62,772 bases of DNA, from the NCBI GenBank assembly GCA_910586035.1, contig CAJUHT010000006.1:1-62772 (forward strand), given 5' to 3'. Origin of the DNA: an uncultured Christensenella sp. (lineage in GTDB: Bacteria > Bacillota > Clostridia > Christensenellales > Borkfalkiaceae). Position numbers and translations under genes: made by a program. Position 1 is the stretch's first letter; the number at the start of each line of letters is the position of its first letter. This document shows positions 16,648 to 24,617 of this stretch, piece after piece. The notes under the pieces were generated by a model that saw nothing but the letters and a program-made list of their open reading frames with translations, did no database searches and had not been told where the DNA came from.

Positions 16648-16676
16648 TTGCAAAGCGATTTTAATTGTGATACAAT
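16648..16676 (+). promoter_or_regulatory. Promoter of the 16697 gene
   Basis: TTGCAA (16648-16653), 17 bases, TACAAT (16671-16676), followed by GGAGGT and a GTG start. Confidence 0.65.
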
Positions 16677-16696
16677 ATTTTCTATGGAGGTCCGAT

Positions 16697-18121
16697 GTGA
16701 ATAAGAGTAAAATTGGGAGAATTATGATGATAGCGTCGGGCGCGCTGATTGCCGCGTTTGCGGTTACCTTTTGCGTGCTTGGCATAATGGACGTAGAAAT
16801 ACCGACGGCGGCGGTAATATCCATAGGCGCGGCGATGCTGTTAATATGCCTGCCCGTACTTTTAATAGGAGAGAGAATGTTCAGAAACAAGAGCCAAATC
16901 GCCGCAAACAGGCGTAAGTACGACAATTTGCCTTACCGTGAAATAGAAGATTTCAAGGCGGAGCTAAACGCGGTGCGCGATAACTACGCGGCGGATTCCT
17001 CCCCCGATAAAAACACCGTGCCCAAGCTGAAATTTACAGGCGCGGAAAAATACTTTGACTTCGATGTGTTAAACAAGGGCAAAATTTACTATGCCTGCCT
17101 TGTACAGGCAAACAACAGACTGTTTAAAAAAACCGACAATGCTTACAGCGTGTTGCCCGCAGTATTTGTTTACAGCACGGAAGAGTATTACGAAGAGAAC
17201 CCCTATGCGCTGGAAAGCATAGCGGGCAAGATTTTCGAGGACAGGGAAAATAATATTTTAAAAAACGAAACGCATTATTTTACCAACGTCAAGGTAGACG
17301 AAAGCCTTACGGACGGGCACGAGGTGTATATAACTACCTTAATGGTCAACCGCGCCCACCTGCCCCTCGGCTACCTCAGCAACAGTATTACGCTGTTAAT
17401 CGCCGAGCCTTTAACCTGCTCTTCTGCTTTTATAGTCGACGTAAAATACCTCACCGAAAATCTCGCCTGCCACATAGCCAACCGTAACCGCTACAAAAAC
17501 ATAGTTATGGGCGATATAGAAAAATACTCCGACTACCCCGTTATAGAAGTAACCGACCACGCCAGGGAATTGGACGAAGTGAGAAAGAACTTTCTTGTGG
17601 ACGTAGACGACGATATTTCTTTTAAAGACGACAAAATAGAGCCGTTCGGCGATTTGGGCAAGGAAAACAAGGAACACCTGTACGAATTCACATATGCGTA
17701 CATAGTGGAAAGCGACAAAAGGTCGGACAACCCCTACACCGACGAAAGCCTTTTTGCCGCGGTAATTCTGTACAGCGACGACGAAGAGTACAAGCGCAAC
17801 CCCCGCGCATTGAAAAAAATTGCCGATATTATAGGCGGATTGGATAAACAACAGCGCAAAGAAAACTTTAAAGAGGCGGTCGATTACAGAAAACATACCC
17901 TAAGCGACGTAGCTATACCATTGGAGTGGACGGACGGCAGAAGAGTTTTTCTTTCCGGCGCGCTTATTATGAAGGGGCACCTACCCGCGTTCCATATCAG
18001 CGACAGAATTATTCCCGTAGTAAGGACAAACGGTATAAACAGAATGATTTATTCTATTGATAAAAGCTATTGGACGGAAGCGCTAATTTCCGAATTTGTT
18101 CACGGCAAAACGGAAAACTGA
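16697..18121 (+). CDS. Membrane-anchored protein with a duplicated unknown domain
   Basis: 474 residues from the GTG at 16697, chosen because GGAGGT precedes it at normal distance and the promoter lies just upstream; the nearby ATG is followed at once by a stop. Two membrane helices at about 10-30 and 36-58, then a large soluble region made of two related halves. Matching segments include YSTEEYYEENPYALESIAGKI and YSDDEEYKRNPRALKKIADII, and LMVNRAHLPLGYLSNSITLLI and LIMKGHLPAFHISDRIIPVV. I do not recognise the domain. Topology suggests a cytoplasmic C-terminus. Single gene with its own promoter and terminator. Confidence 0.75.
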   Translation: MNKSKIGRIMMIASGALIAAFAVTFCVLGIMDVEIPTAAVISIGAAMLLICLPVLLIGERMFRNKSQIAANRRKYDNLPYREIEDFKAELNAVRDNYAADSSPDKNTVPKLKFTGAEKYFDFDVLNKGKIYYACLVQANNRLFKKTDNAYSVLPAVFVYSTEEYYEENPYALESIAGKIFEDRENNILKNETHYFTNVKVDESLTDGHEVYITTLMVNRAHLPLGYLSNSITLLIAEPLTCSSAFIVDVKYLTENLACHIANRNRYKNIVMGDIEKYSDYPVIEVTDHARELDEVRKNFLVDVDDDISFKDDKIEPFGDLGKENKEHLYEFTYAYIVESDKRSDNPYTDESLFAAVILYSDDEEYKRNPRALKKIADIIGGLDKQQRKENFKEAVDYRKHTLSDVAIPLEWTDGRRVFLSGALIMKGHLPAFHISDRIIPVVRTNGINRMIYSIDKSYWTEALISEFVHGKTEN

Positions 18122-18156
18122 GCATTATATATTATAAGGTAATAAAATTTGTATAA

Positions 18157-18190
18157 AGCAGCGGCGCATAAAACGCGCCGCTGCTCTTTT
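18157..18190. terminator. Bidirectional terminator
   Basis: AGCAGCGGCGC / GCGCCGCTGCT, 11-bp stem, loop ATAAAAC, followed by CTTTT on the plus strand and TTTATA on the minus strand. Confidence 0.8.
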
Positions 18191-18483
18191 GCCCTTATAC
18201 TTGCCTTTGCCCTTAGTAAAGGTAAGAACAATACGTTTATTAAACTTAACTACCTTAACCTTGTTTTCCCACTTAGCAAAGGGACGAGCAATGTTTTCTC
18301 CAAAACAGCACAGTGCGCTGTTTTGGCATTGCGAGATGAGTGAGCGCATATGTCCCGCGCGAACGGTGCCCGAAACAACGGTTGCCCTTACCGTTGTTGA
18401 GAAAAGATGTCTGCATTGGCAGACAGATGAGGGACGTGCATACCTTTACCTTATTTATATTGAAGTATAACAAAATAATATAA
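18191..18483 (-). ncRNA. Hairpin-rich intergenic region, candidate structured RNA
   Basis: No convincing gene lies here. It contains three perfect stem-loops in 126 bases: CCAAAACAGC/GCTGTTTTGG (18300-18326), AACAACGGT/ACCGTTGTT (18374-18398) and TGTCTGC/GCAGACA (18408-18425). GGGAC (18281-18285) can pair with GTCCC (18352-18356) around the first hairpin. Short ORFs exist on both strands (a basic one on the minus strand reads KVKVVKFNKRIVLTFTKGKG) but none has a clear ribosome site. The terminator at 18157-18185 could end a minus-strand RNA. Strand and transcription are inference. Confidence 0.3.
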
Positions 18484-18843
18484 TTATTTGTATAACAAAT
18501 ATTTTTTTAATTGTTCTTCATATTCAAATGAATTTATTGCTCCGCAAGAAAATAATTCTTCTAATAAATCAACCGCACGCTCGTTCCCACGTAAAATATT
18601 TTCAAATTTTAATATTTGAGCGATATCATCCCAATTTGCATATAAAAAAAATTTCACACTTTCTTTAAGCAATTTTTTATACTGTTCAAATTCTTTAATT
18701 ATATTATGAATATTCAACAGTAAACGATAACGCAAAACAAGCTCTTCTTCTTTAAAAATGTCTTTACCAATTTTGTTAATATACATAATATTATAATATT
18801 TGTCCAATGTGCAAATGTCAAGATTTTTTTGCACAATGTGCAT
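18484..18843 (-). CDS. Small AT-rich protein divergent from an XRE regulator
   Basis: 119 residues from the ATG at 18843 (MHIVQKNLDICTLDKYYNIM). Predicted all-helical and soluble, acidic at the C-terminus (DLLEELFSCGAINSFEYEEQLKKYLLYK). No recognised domain. GC content is far below that of neighbouring genes, suggesting recent acquisition. It is divergent from and overlaps the regulatory region of an XRE gene; the palindrome TGCACAATGTGCA lies at its start codon. The arrangement resembles toxin-antitoxin or regulator-effector pairs, but no toxin motif is visible. Confidence 0.6.
   Translation of the reverse strand: MHIVQKNLDICTLDKYYNIMYINKIGKDIFKEEELVLRYRLLLNIHNIIKEFEQYKKLLKESVKFFLYANWDDIAQILKFENILRGNERAVDLLEELFSCGAINSFEYEEQLKKYLLYK
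18830..18842. promoter_or_regulatory. Palindromic operator between divergent genes
   Basis: TGCACA-A-TGTGCA, a perfect 6-1-6 inverted repeat, with a further half-site ATGTGCA at 18807-18813. It lies just upstream of TACTAT (18843-18848), a possible -10 box of the XRE gene. Confidence 0.6.
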
Positions 18844-18855
18844 ACTATTTATAAT

Positions 18856-19065
18856 ATGATAACAATAGTTGATATACAACTACGGCTAAGGGAAGCAATA
18901 AATACTTCACAGTTATCCAAAACGGAAATAGCAAATAAGCTTGGTGTTAATCCTTCAACAATAAGTAGGTATTTGCACGCTAACAAGTTCCCCTCTTTGG
19001 ATACTTTTGCAAACCTTTGCAAAATATTAGACGTATCTTCCGACGAAATTTTAGGTCTTAAATAA
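18856..19065 (+). CDS. Small XRE-family regulator
   Basis: 69 residues from the ATG at 18856. Single helix-turn-helix: SKTEIANKLGVNPSTISRYLHANKFPSLDTFANLCKILDVSSDEILGL, close to the lambda-repressor/SinR type. No effector domain. AT-rich like its divergent partner. No Shine-Dalgarno sequence precedes the ATG; a candidate -10 box ends seven bases upstream, so the mRNA may be nearly leaderless. The palindromic operator in the shared promoter region suggests it represses itself and the divergent gene. A strong terminator follows. Confidence 0.85.
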   Translation: MITIVDIQLRLREAINTSQLSKTEIANKLGVNPSTISRYLHANKFPSLDTFANLCKILDVSSDEILGLK

Positions 19066-19070
19066 TTTTT

Positions 19071-19105
19071 GCCCGCGCGTTAAGAACGCGCGGGCGTTTT
19101 ATTTT
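19071..19105 (+). terminator. Terminator of the XRE gene
   Basis: GCCCGCGCGT / ACGCGCGGGC stem followed by GTTTTATTTT. Confidence 0.85.
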
Positions 19106-19137
19106 ACCCTCGCTTTATAAACACCCCGCGGTTAAGT

Positions 19138-19166
19138 TTGCAAAAAAATTAAAAACCGACTATAAT
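19138..19166 (+). promoter_or_regulatory. Promoter very close to the transporter start codon
   Basis: TTGCAA (19138-19143), 17 bases, TATAAT (19161-19166). The predicted start (about 19173) leaves only about four bases before the ATG at 19177. Confidence 0.7.
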
Positions 19167-19176
19167 AATACAGTAA

Positions 19177-20199
19177 ATGTTAAACGAAGAGAAAACGCCC
19201 GCAGAGGGCGAAAAAACAACCGAAGCGGCTCAGCCCGCCGCCCTATTGCCGCCGCAAAAAACCAAGGCGGAAGCTTTCTTTACCAAGCCGCTCGCCCTTG
19301 CGCTGTGCGCTATTTTTTGTTGCGTGCTTTGGGGTAGCGCGTTCCCCTGCGTTAAAACGGGCTATAAATTATTTGAAATAGACACTACCTCCGCGCCCTC
19401 GCTTATGCTGTTTGCAGGCGTAAGGTTTTCGCTTGCGGGCGTGCTTGTAATAGTATTCGGCTGTATGCAAAACCGCAGGTTTTTAGCGCCTAAACCGCGC
19501 AATATATGGCGGGTATTGCTGGTTGCGCTGTTTCAGACGGCGTTGCAGTACACCTTTTTCTATATAGGTCTTTCGCGCGTGTCGGGCGTAAAATCTTCCG
19601 TGTTAAACGGGTTGGGAGTGTTTTTCACCATACTGTGCGCGTGCTTTGTGTTCCGCACGGAAAAATTTAATTTGATTAAACTCGCGGGCTGTATCTTAGG
19701 CTTCGGCGGCGTTATCCTTATAAACCTCGGCGGCGATTTTTCGTTTACGTTCAGCTTTTTGGGCGAAGGTTTTTTAATACTTTCGGGCTTGTCCTCGGCA
19801 ATTGCGGCGGGCTTAGTAAAGATATTTTCCCGCAAGGAAAACACAACCGCGCTGTGCGGATATCAGTTTTTAACGGGCGGCTTGGCGCTAATCATAATAG
19901 GCGCAAGCTTCGGAGGCAAAATTCCGCACGTGTCCGTCGGCGGGGCGTTTATGCTTTTATACCTTGCCTTTCTTTCGGCGTGCGCGTTTACTTTGCAGGG
20001 CTTTTTGCTTAAATACAACCCCGTTTCCAAAGTTGCCGTTTACAAGAGCACGAACCCGCTTTTCGGCGCGGTGTTTTCGGCAATAATACTTTCGGAAAGC
20101 GACCAACTGCTATCCTTTTACACTTTAATAGCCATAGTTTTGGTGTGTCTGGGAATATTTATAATAAACAAATTCGGCGAAAAGCGCAAAAAAACCTGA
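19177..20199 (+). CDS. EamA/DMT-family transporter
   Basis: 340 residues. After a charged N-terminal tail of about 40 residues, ten hydrophobic helices form two EamA repeats; LWGSAFPCVKTGYKLFE (about 50-66) and FLSACAFTLQGFLLKYNPVSKVAVYKSTNPLFGAVFSAIILSE near 265-308 are typical. Members export or import amino acids and other metabolites; the substrate cannot be read. There is no ribosome site before the ATG, and the promoter is so close that the mRNA should have almost no leader. Next in-frame starts are far inside the first helix, so this start is preferred. Confidence 0.85.
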   Translation: MLNEEKTPAEGEKTTEAAQPAALLPPQKTKAEAFFTKPLALALCAIFCCVLWGSAFPCVKTGYKLFEIDTTSAPSLMLFAGVRFSLAGVLVIVFGCMQNRRFLAPKPRNIWRVLLVALFQTALQYTFFYIGLSRVSGVKSSVLNGLGVFFTILCACFVFRTEKFNLIKLAGCILGFGGVILINLGGDFSFTFSFLGEGFLILSGLSSAIAAGLVKIFSRKENTTALCGYQFLTGGLALIIIGASFGGKIPHVSVGGAFMLLYLAFLSACAFTLQGFLLKYNPVSKVAVYKSTNPLFGAVFSAIILSESDQLLSFYTLIAIVLVCLGIFIINKFGEKRKKT

Positions 20200-20229
20200 A
20201 TTATTTTTACAAATTCACCCCTTTTTTCA

Positions 20230-20258
20230 TTGTCAAAAACTTTCCGCTGTGTTATAAT
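20230..20258 (+). promoter_or_regulatory. secG promoter
   Basis: TTGTCA (20230-20235), 17 bases, TATAAT (20253-20258), 36 bases before the secG ATG. Confidence 0.75.
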
Positions 20259-20293
20259 TTTTCGGTAAACAACGATTTTTGAGGTTGGCATTG

Positions 20294-20587
20294 ATGTTAA
20301 ATCTTTTAATTGCTATGGGGGACCCCCAATATATAACCTACGTAGTACTTACAACGATAGCTATCGTGGCGATGTTCCTCGCCTCTTTGGCTGCTATAAT
20401 TTTAGTTCTGTTACAGCAGAGTAATTCGGAAGGTATACAGGGCATAACCGGTTCAAGCGAAACTTTCTTCGGCAAAAATAAAGGTCAGTCGATTGAGAGC
20501 AAGTTGAAGAAATGGAGCTGGATTTGCCTTGCCGTTCTTGCGGTGATTGCAATAGCTTTCTATATCGTTACGATTATTCTCGACTAA
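20294..20587 (+). CDS. secG: Protein translocase subunit SecG
   Basis: 97 residues from the ATG at 20294 (GAGG ribosome site). Two membrane helices (about 14-37 and 72-95) enclose the SecG signature: LVLLQQSNSEGIQGITGSS and the FFGKNKGQSIESKLKK loop. SecG assists the SecYEG channel in protein export. It is followed by a terminator-like hairpin and then rnr and smpB, the classic Bacillota order secG-rnr-smpB. Confidence 0.95.
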   Translation: MLNLLIAMGDPQYITYVVLTTIAIVAMFLASLAAIILVLLQQSNSEGIQGITGSSETFFGKNKGQSIESKLKKWSWICLAVLAVIAIAFYIVTIILD

Positions 20588-20608
20588 TAAACCGGATAAG
20601 TTTATACT

Positions 20609-20646
20609 GCGGCGGAACTGTGTGCGTTTCCGCCGCTTATTTTTTA
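20609..20646 (+). terminator. Terminator or attenuator between secG and rnr
   Basis: GCGGCGGAA / TTCCGCCGC stem with an 10-base loop and TTATTTTTT tail. It lies 34 bases before the rnr start, so rnr expression probably depends on partial read-through or a second promoter. Confidence 0.75.
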
Positions 20647-20679
20647 ATTTGCACACGCCTGCACACGGAAATTTTACAT

Positions 20680-22752
20680 ATGGATTTAAAGAAGATTATT
20701 AAAGAAGGCTTTAAGAGCGGCAAATTGAAAGGCGTTCCTATAAACGCGGTTACTACGGCGTTGCGCCTTTCCCCCTCCTACAAAAAGCCGGTAAGAGCAA
20801 TTTTAAAACAGCTTACCGACGAAGGTTACGTTATAACCGACGGCGTAAGATACGGCACGCCCGAACAGATGCGCGCCTTTACGGCGCGCGTAAAAGCCAC
20901 GCGGAATGGCGCGGTTTTTCTTATTCCCGAAGGCAAAGCCGAGCGAGAAAACGACTACTTTGTACCCAAGAAATATTTAAAGGAAGCGCTTGACGGCGAC
21001 ACCGTGCTCGCCGTTCCAAGACCGCGCACGCAGGACGAAGCCGCCGTTATAAAAATTTTGGAGCGCGGGCGCAAGACGGTTGTTGGCGTATTCGAAAGCG
21101 ACAGGCGCTGGGGATACGTTATTCCCGACGACCGCGCATTTGCAAGCGACGTCTTTATCCCCTTCGACTTATCCGCGGGCGCGGAGGACGGCGACAAGGT
21201 TATAGCCGAAATAACTTCCTACCCCCGCGGCAAGGCGGTCGGCGGAAAAATTATAGAAATTTTGGGCAAGGACGGCGATTTTTTCACCGAGGAAAGGGCG
21301 ATTATACGCAGTTACGAGCTGGCGGAAGAATTTCCCGAATACGTTGAGCGCACCGCCGAACAGGTTGCCGCCGAAAGGGTTGAACTCGGCGACCGCCGCG
21401 ACTTGCGCAACCTTTTAACCGTTACGATAGACGGCGTTGACACGCGCGACATAGACGACGCCGTATCGCTTGAAATAGTAGACGGCAATTACCGTTTAGG
21501 CGTGCATATAGCCGACGTAAGCAACTACGTTAAGCTTAACGGCTGTATCGACAAGGAAGCCTACGCGCGCGGCACGAGCGTGTACTTCCCCGACCGCGTT
21601 CTGCCTATGTTGCCCAAAGCCCTTTCGAACGGCGCGTGCAGTTTAAACGAGGGCGAGGACCGCTACGCCCTTTCCTGCATTATGACGTTTAACAAAAACG
21701 GCAACCGCGTATCGTACGAAATTTGCGAAAGCATAATAAACAGCAACAAACGTTTAACATACGACGAAGTTACCGCAATATTAAACGGTGAGCGGACGGA
21801 CTTTGTTCCCGCTTGCGCGCGGATGCTTAAAGATATGGAAAGGCTTTGCCTGCTTTTAGAGGACAGGCGCAAACGGGCGGGCGAGGTAAGCCTTGACGTA
21901 AAAGAGGCGCATATATACCTTGACGAACGGGGCGAAATAGTAATTCCCGACTACGACAGGGCTATTTCCCACCGCATTATAGAGCAGTTTATGGTAAGCG
22001 CGAACGAAGCCGTAGCCGAGTTTGCCGAAAAGCGCGGGGCGCCCTTTTTATACCGCATACACGAAAAGCCGTCGGCTGAAAAAGCCTCGCTTTTGTACTC
22101 GTTCGTGCACGATTTGGGCATTAACGCCAAGGGCTCGCCCGAGGACGCGCGCCCCTGCGACTACCAGAGAATTTTAACAGCCGCGGCGGACAAGCCGTAC
22201 TCCTCCGTTGTAAGCAAAGTTATGCTCCGCTCTATGCAGAAAGCCAGATATTCCGCGGATAACAGGGGGCACTTCGGACTTGCAAGCGAGTGTTACTGCC
22301 ACTTCACTTCGCCCATACGCAGATACCCCGACCTATTTGTGCACCGCGTGTTAAAAATGCTTTTGCGCGGGGATATTGCGGGGGCAAACGCAAAATTTGC
22401 GCCCGTTGCCGAGCGCGCGGCAACAGATACGAGCGAGCGCGAACGCAACGCCGACGCGGTTGAACGCGACGTTGACGATTTGTACAAGGTAGTATATATG
22501 CAGTCGCGCATCGGCGAAAGTTACGACGCGGTTATTTCCGGCGTGATAGAGAGCGGAGTGTTTGCCGAACTTGCCAACACGGTAGAGGGCTTTATCCCCA
22601 TAGACTGCCTGCCCGCCGACCGTTATTTTTACGTTGCCGAAAAGTTTAAACTGTACGGAAGAAAAGTCAGCTTTTGCATAGGCGACAAAGTGAGGGTTAA
22701 AATTGCCGCCTGCGACCTTGGCGCGCGGCGCGTACAATTTGTACTCGATTGA
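20680..22752 (+). CDS. rnr: Ribonuclease R
   Basis: 690 residues from ATG 20680. Processive 3-5 exoribonuclease acting on structured RNA, also in trans-translation and rRNA decay. Order: N-terminal winged-helix region (1-70), two cold-shock domains (about 70-225), RNB catalytic domain (about 245-570) with the acidic metal cluster in TIDGVDTRDIDDAVSLE (about 248-264), and a C-terminal S1 domain (about 605-690, SYDAVISGVIESGVFAEL). The basic C-terminal tail of some homologues is absent. smpB follows at 36 bases. No ribosome site is obvious before the ATG. Confidence 0.96.
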   Translation: MDLKKIIKEGFKSGKLKGVPINAVTTALRLSPSYKKPVRAILKQLTDEGYVITDGVRYGTPEQMRAFTARVKATRNGAVFLIPEGKAERENDYFVPKKYLKEALDGDTVLAVPRPRTQDEAAVIKILERGRKTVVGVFESDRRWGYVIPDDRAFASDVFIPFDLSAGAEDGDKVIAEITSYPRGKAVGGKIIEILGKDGDFFTEERAIIRSYELAEEFPEYVERTAEQVAAERVELGDRRDLRNLLTVTIDGVDTRDIDDAVSLEIVDGNYRLGVHIADVSNYVKLNGCIDKEAYARGTSVYFPDRVLPMLPKALSNGACSLNEGEDRYALSCIMTFNKNGNRVSYEICESIINSNKRLTYDEVTAILNGERTDFVPACARMLKDMERLCLLLEDRRKRAGEVSLDVKEAHIYLDERGEIVIPDYDRAISHRIIEQFMVSANEAVAEFAEKRGAPFLYRIHEKPSAEKASLLYSFVHDLGINAKGSPEDARPCDYQRILTAAADKPYSSVVSKVMLRSMQKARYSADNRGHFGLASECYCHFTSPIRRYPDLFVHRVLKMLLRGDIAGANAKFAPVAERAATDTSERERNADAVERDVDDLYKVVYMQSRIGESYDAVISGVIESGVFAELANTVEGFIPIDCLPADRYFYVAEKFKLYGRKVSFCIGDKVRVKIAACDLGARRVQFVLD

Positions 22753-22753
22753 C

Positions 22754-22782
22754 TTTACATTATAAAAAAAGAGGTTTATAAT
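22754..22782 (+). promoter_or_regulatory. Candidate smpB promoter giving a leaderless mRNA
   Basis: TTTACA (22754-22759), 17 bases, TATAAT (22777-22782). Counting seven bases from the -10 box puts the transcription start exactly on the A of the smpB ATG (22789). A GAGG at 22771-22774 is too far from the ATG to be a normal ribosome site. Confidence 0.55.
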
Positions 22783-22788
22783 AATTTT

Positions 22789-23235
22789 ATGAAACAGATT
22801 GCTTATAACAAATCGGCTTCGTTCGAGTATTTTATCGAGCAGAAATACGAGGCGGGAATAGTTTTGGAGGGCGCGGAAGTCAAGTCGTTGCGCGCGGGAA
22901 ATTGCAATCTGAAAGACAGTTTCTGTTTTATCCGCGAGGGGCAGGTAACGCTGAAAAATATGCACATACCCGTTTACGACAAGAGCGGCGCGTTCAACTC
23001 CAAGGACAGCAAGCGCGACAGAAAACTTTTGCTTCACAAATTCGAAATTGACAAAATAGTCGGAAAAATAAATACCAAGGGTATGACGCTTGTGCCCATC
23101 TCCCTCTACTTTAAGGACAACCTGATTAAAGTTGAAGTTGCGCTGTGCCGCGGCAAACAGAGCTTTGATAAAAAACAGACAATTAAACAGCGCGATATAG
23201 AGCGCGACACCAAGCGGCAACTTAAAGATTACTAA
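22789..23235 (+). CDS. smpB: SsrA-binding protein SmpB
   Basis: 148 residues, normal length. Binds tmRNA and brings it to stalled ribosomes. Signatures: NKSASFEYFIEQKYEAGIVLEGAEVKSLR at the N-terminus, the central LLLHKFEIDKI, and the basic C-terminal tail KQTIKQRDIERDTKRQLKDY. It follows rnr; RNase R and SmpB act together in trans-translation. The ssrA gene, often just downstream, is not here. Confidence 0.96.
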   Translation: MKQIAYNKSASFEYFIEQKYEAGIVLEGAEVKSLRAGNCNLKDSFCFIREGQVTLKNMHIPVYDKSGAFNSKDSKRDRKLLLHKFEIDKIVGKINTKGMTLVPISLYFKDNLIKVEVALCRGKQSFDKKQTIKQRDIERDTKRQLKDY

Positions 23236-23276
23236 AAGACGCATACGGTGCATAACCGCAAAAAGGAGCTTAATTT

Positions 23277-24551
23277 ATGAAAAATTACAAACTTGACACG
23301 CTGTGCGTGCAGGCGGGCTACAAACCCAAAACAGGCGAAAGCAGAATACCCGCAATCAGCCAATCGACCACCTTTTTTTACGGCGACACGCAGGCTATGG
23401 CAGACTGCTTCGACTTGAAGAGCGCGGGCTACTTCTACTCCCGCCTTTCCAACCCCACAGTGGCGGCGTTCGAGGGCAAGGTTGCCGCGCTCGAAGGCGG
23501 CGTTGCCGCAATAGGCTGTTCTTCGGGAATGTCGGCTACAACCCTTTCGGTGTTCACCGTTGCGGGCGCGGGCGACAATATTTTAAGCTCGGCGGAAGTA
23601 TACGGCGGCACATATAACCTGTTCGGCACCACCCTGCCCAAGCTCGGCATAGAGTGCAGGTTCTTCAACCCCGATTCTTCGGCGGAAGAAATAGAAAAGC
23701 TCATTGACGGCAAAACCAAAATGGTGTTTATAGAAACGGTTGCAAACCCCGCCATTTCCGTAGTCGACTTTGATAAAATTGCAAAAATTTGTAAAAAGCA
23801 CGGCGTTTTGCTTGCCGTTGACAACACGCTTGCCACTCCCGCGCTCTGCCGCCCCAAGGAGTTCGGCGCAAACGTTATTATACACTCCTCTTCCAAGTAC
23901 CTCGACGGACACGCCGCGGCTTTGGGCGGAGTTATAGTAGACTGCGGCAACTTCGACTTTAAGGCAAGCGAGCGGTACGCATCTTTCAACCAGCCCGACG
24001 AAAGCTATCACGGGCTTGTTTATTCCGATTTGCCCGTTGCGGTGTTTGCAACCAAGTGCCGCGCGCAGATGATTAGAGATATCGGCGCGATTATGTCGCC
24101 GCAGAACGCATTCCTTTCCTATATAGGAAGCGACACGCTTGCGCTGAGAATGGAAAAGCACTCCGCAAACGCGGCAAAGGTAGCCGAGTATCTTTCCAAG
24201 CACCCCAAAATCGAGTGGGTAAGGCACCCCTCGCTTAAAAGCGACAAGTATCACGAGCTGGCTAAAAAATACCTGCCCGACGGTCAGGGCGGTATGCTCA
24301 GCTTCGGCATCAAGGGCAATTCGCAAAAGTGCGCCCTGTTTATGGAAAGCTTGCAGCTTATAACGCAGGAAACGCACGTTGCCGACGTAAGAAGCTGCGT
24401 GCTTCATCCCGCTTCCACCACTCACAGACAACTTTCGAAAGAGGACCTTGCCGCTGCGGGCGTGCCCGAAAACCTTATAAGGCTTTCAGTAGGCATAGAA
24501 AACGCCGAGGACATAATCGCCGACATAGCTCAGGCGCTTGAAAAGGTTTAA
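23277..24551 (+). CDS. metY: O-acetylhomoserine sulfhydrylase-type PLP enzyme
   Basis: 424 residues, Cys/Met-metabolism PLP family. PLP-binding Lys207 in HSSSKYLDGH; GYFYSRLSNPTVAAFEGKVAALEGG (51-75) and SSGMSA (82-87) are conserved phosphate and substrate contacts. The length and the neighbour metA, which looks acetyl-CoA specific, favour O-acetylhomoserine (thiol)-lyase over cystathionine gamma-synthase or methionine gamma-lyase, though those cannot be excluded. Strong ribosome site (AAAAGGAGC). Likely co-transcribed with metA 66 bases downstream. Confidence 0.88.
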   Translation: MKNYKLDTLCVQAGYKPKTGESRIPAISQSTTFFYGDTQAMADCFDLKSAGYFYSRLSNPTVAAFEGKVAALEGGVAAIGCSSGMSATTLSVFTVAGAGDNILSSAEVYGGTYNLFGTTLPKLGIECRFFNPDSSAEEIEKLIDGKTKMVFIETVANPAISVVDFDKIAKICKKHGVLLAVDNTLATPALCRPKEFGANVIIHSSSKYLDGHAAALGGVIVDCGNFDFKASERYASFNQPDESYHGLVYSDLPVAVFATKCRAQMIRDIGAIMSPQNAFLSYIGSDTLALRMEKHSANAAKVAEYLSKHPKIEWVRHPSLKSDKYHELAKKYLPDGQGGMLSFGIKGNSQKCALFMESLQLITQETHVADVRSCVLHPASTTHRQLSKEDLAAAGVPENLIRLSVGIENAEDIIADIAQALEKV

Positions 24552-24617
24552 TTGCCGTAGCAAAAGCGGAAATTTGCGGTTGCCCCGCATATATGCCCGC
24601 ACGAATGAGGAAAACAT

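Noticed and set aside
18125..18349. Basic 74-codon minus-strand ORF in the hairpin-rich gap
   Set aside because: It runs through the terminator at 18157-18185, has no ribosome site, and its sequence has no family resemblance; the structure of the DNA is a better explanation.
22351..23253. 300-codon minus-strand frame across rnr and smpB
   Set aside because: Covers two certain genes on the opposite strand and has no protein-family features.
23236..23276. SAM riboswitch upstream of metY
   Set aside because: Only about 40 bases separate smpB and metY, too little for an aptamer, and no core motif is present.
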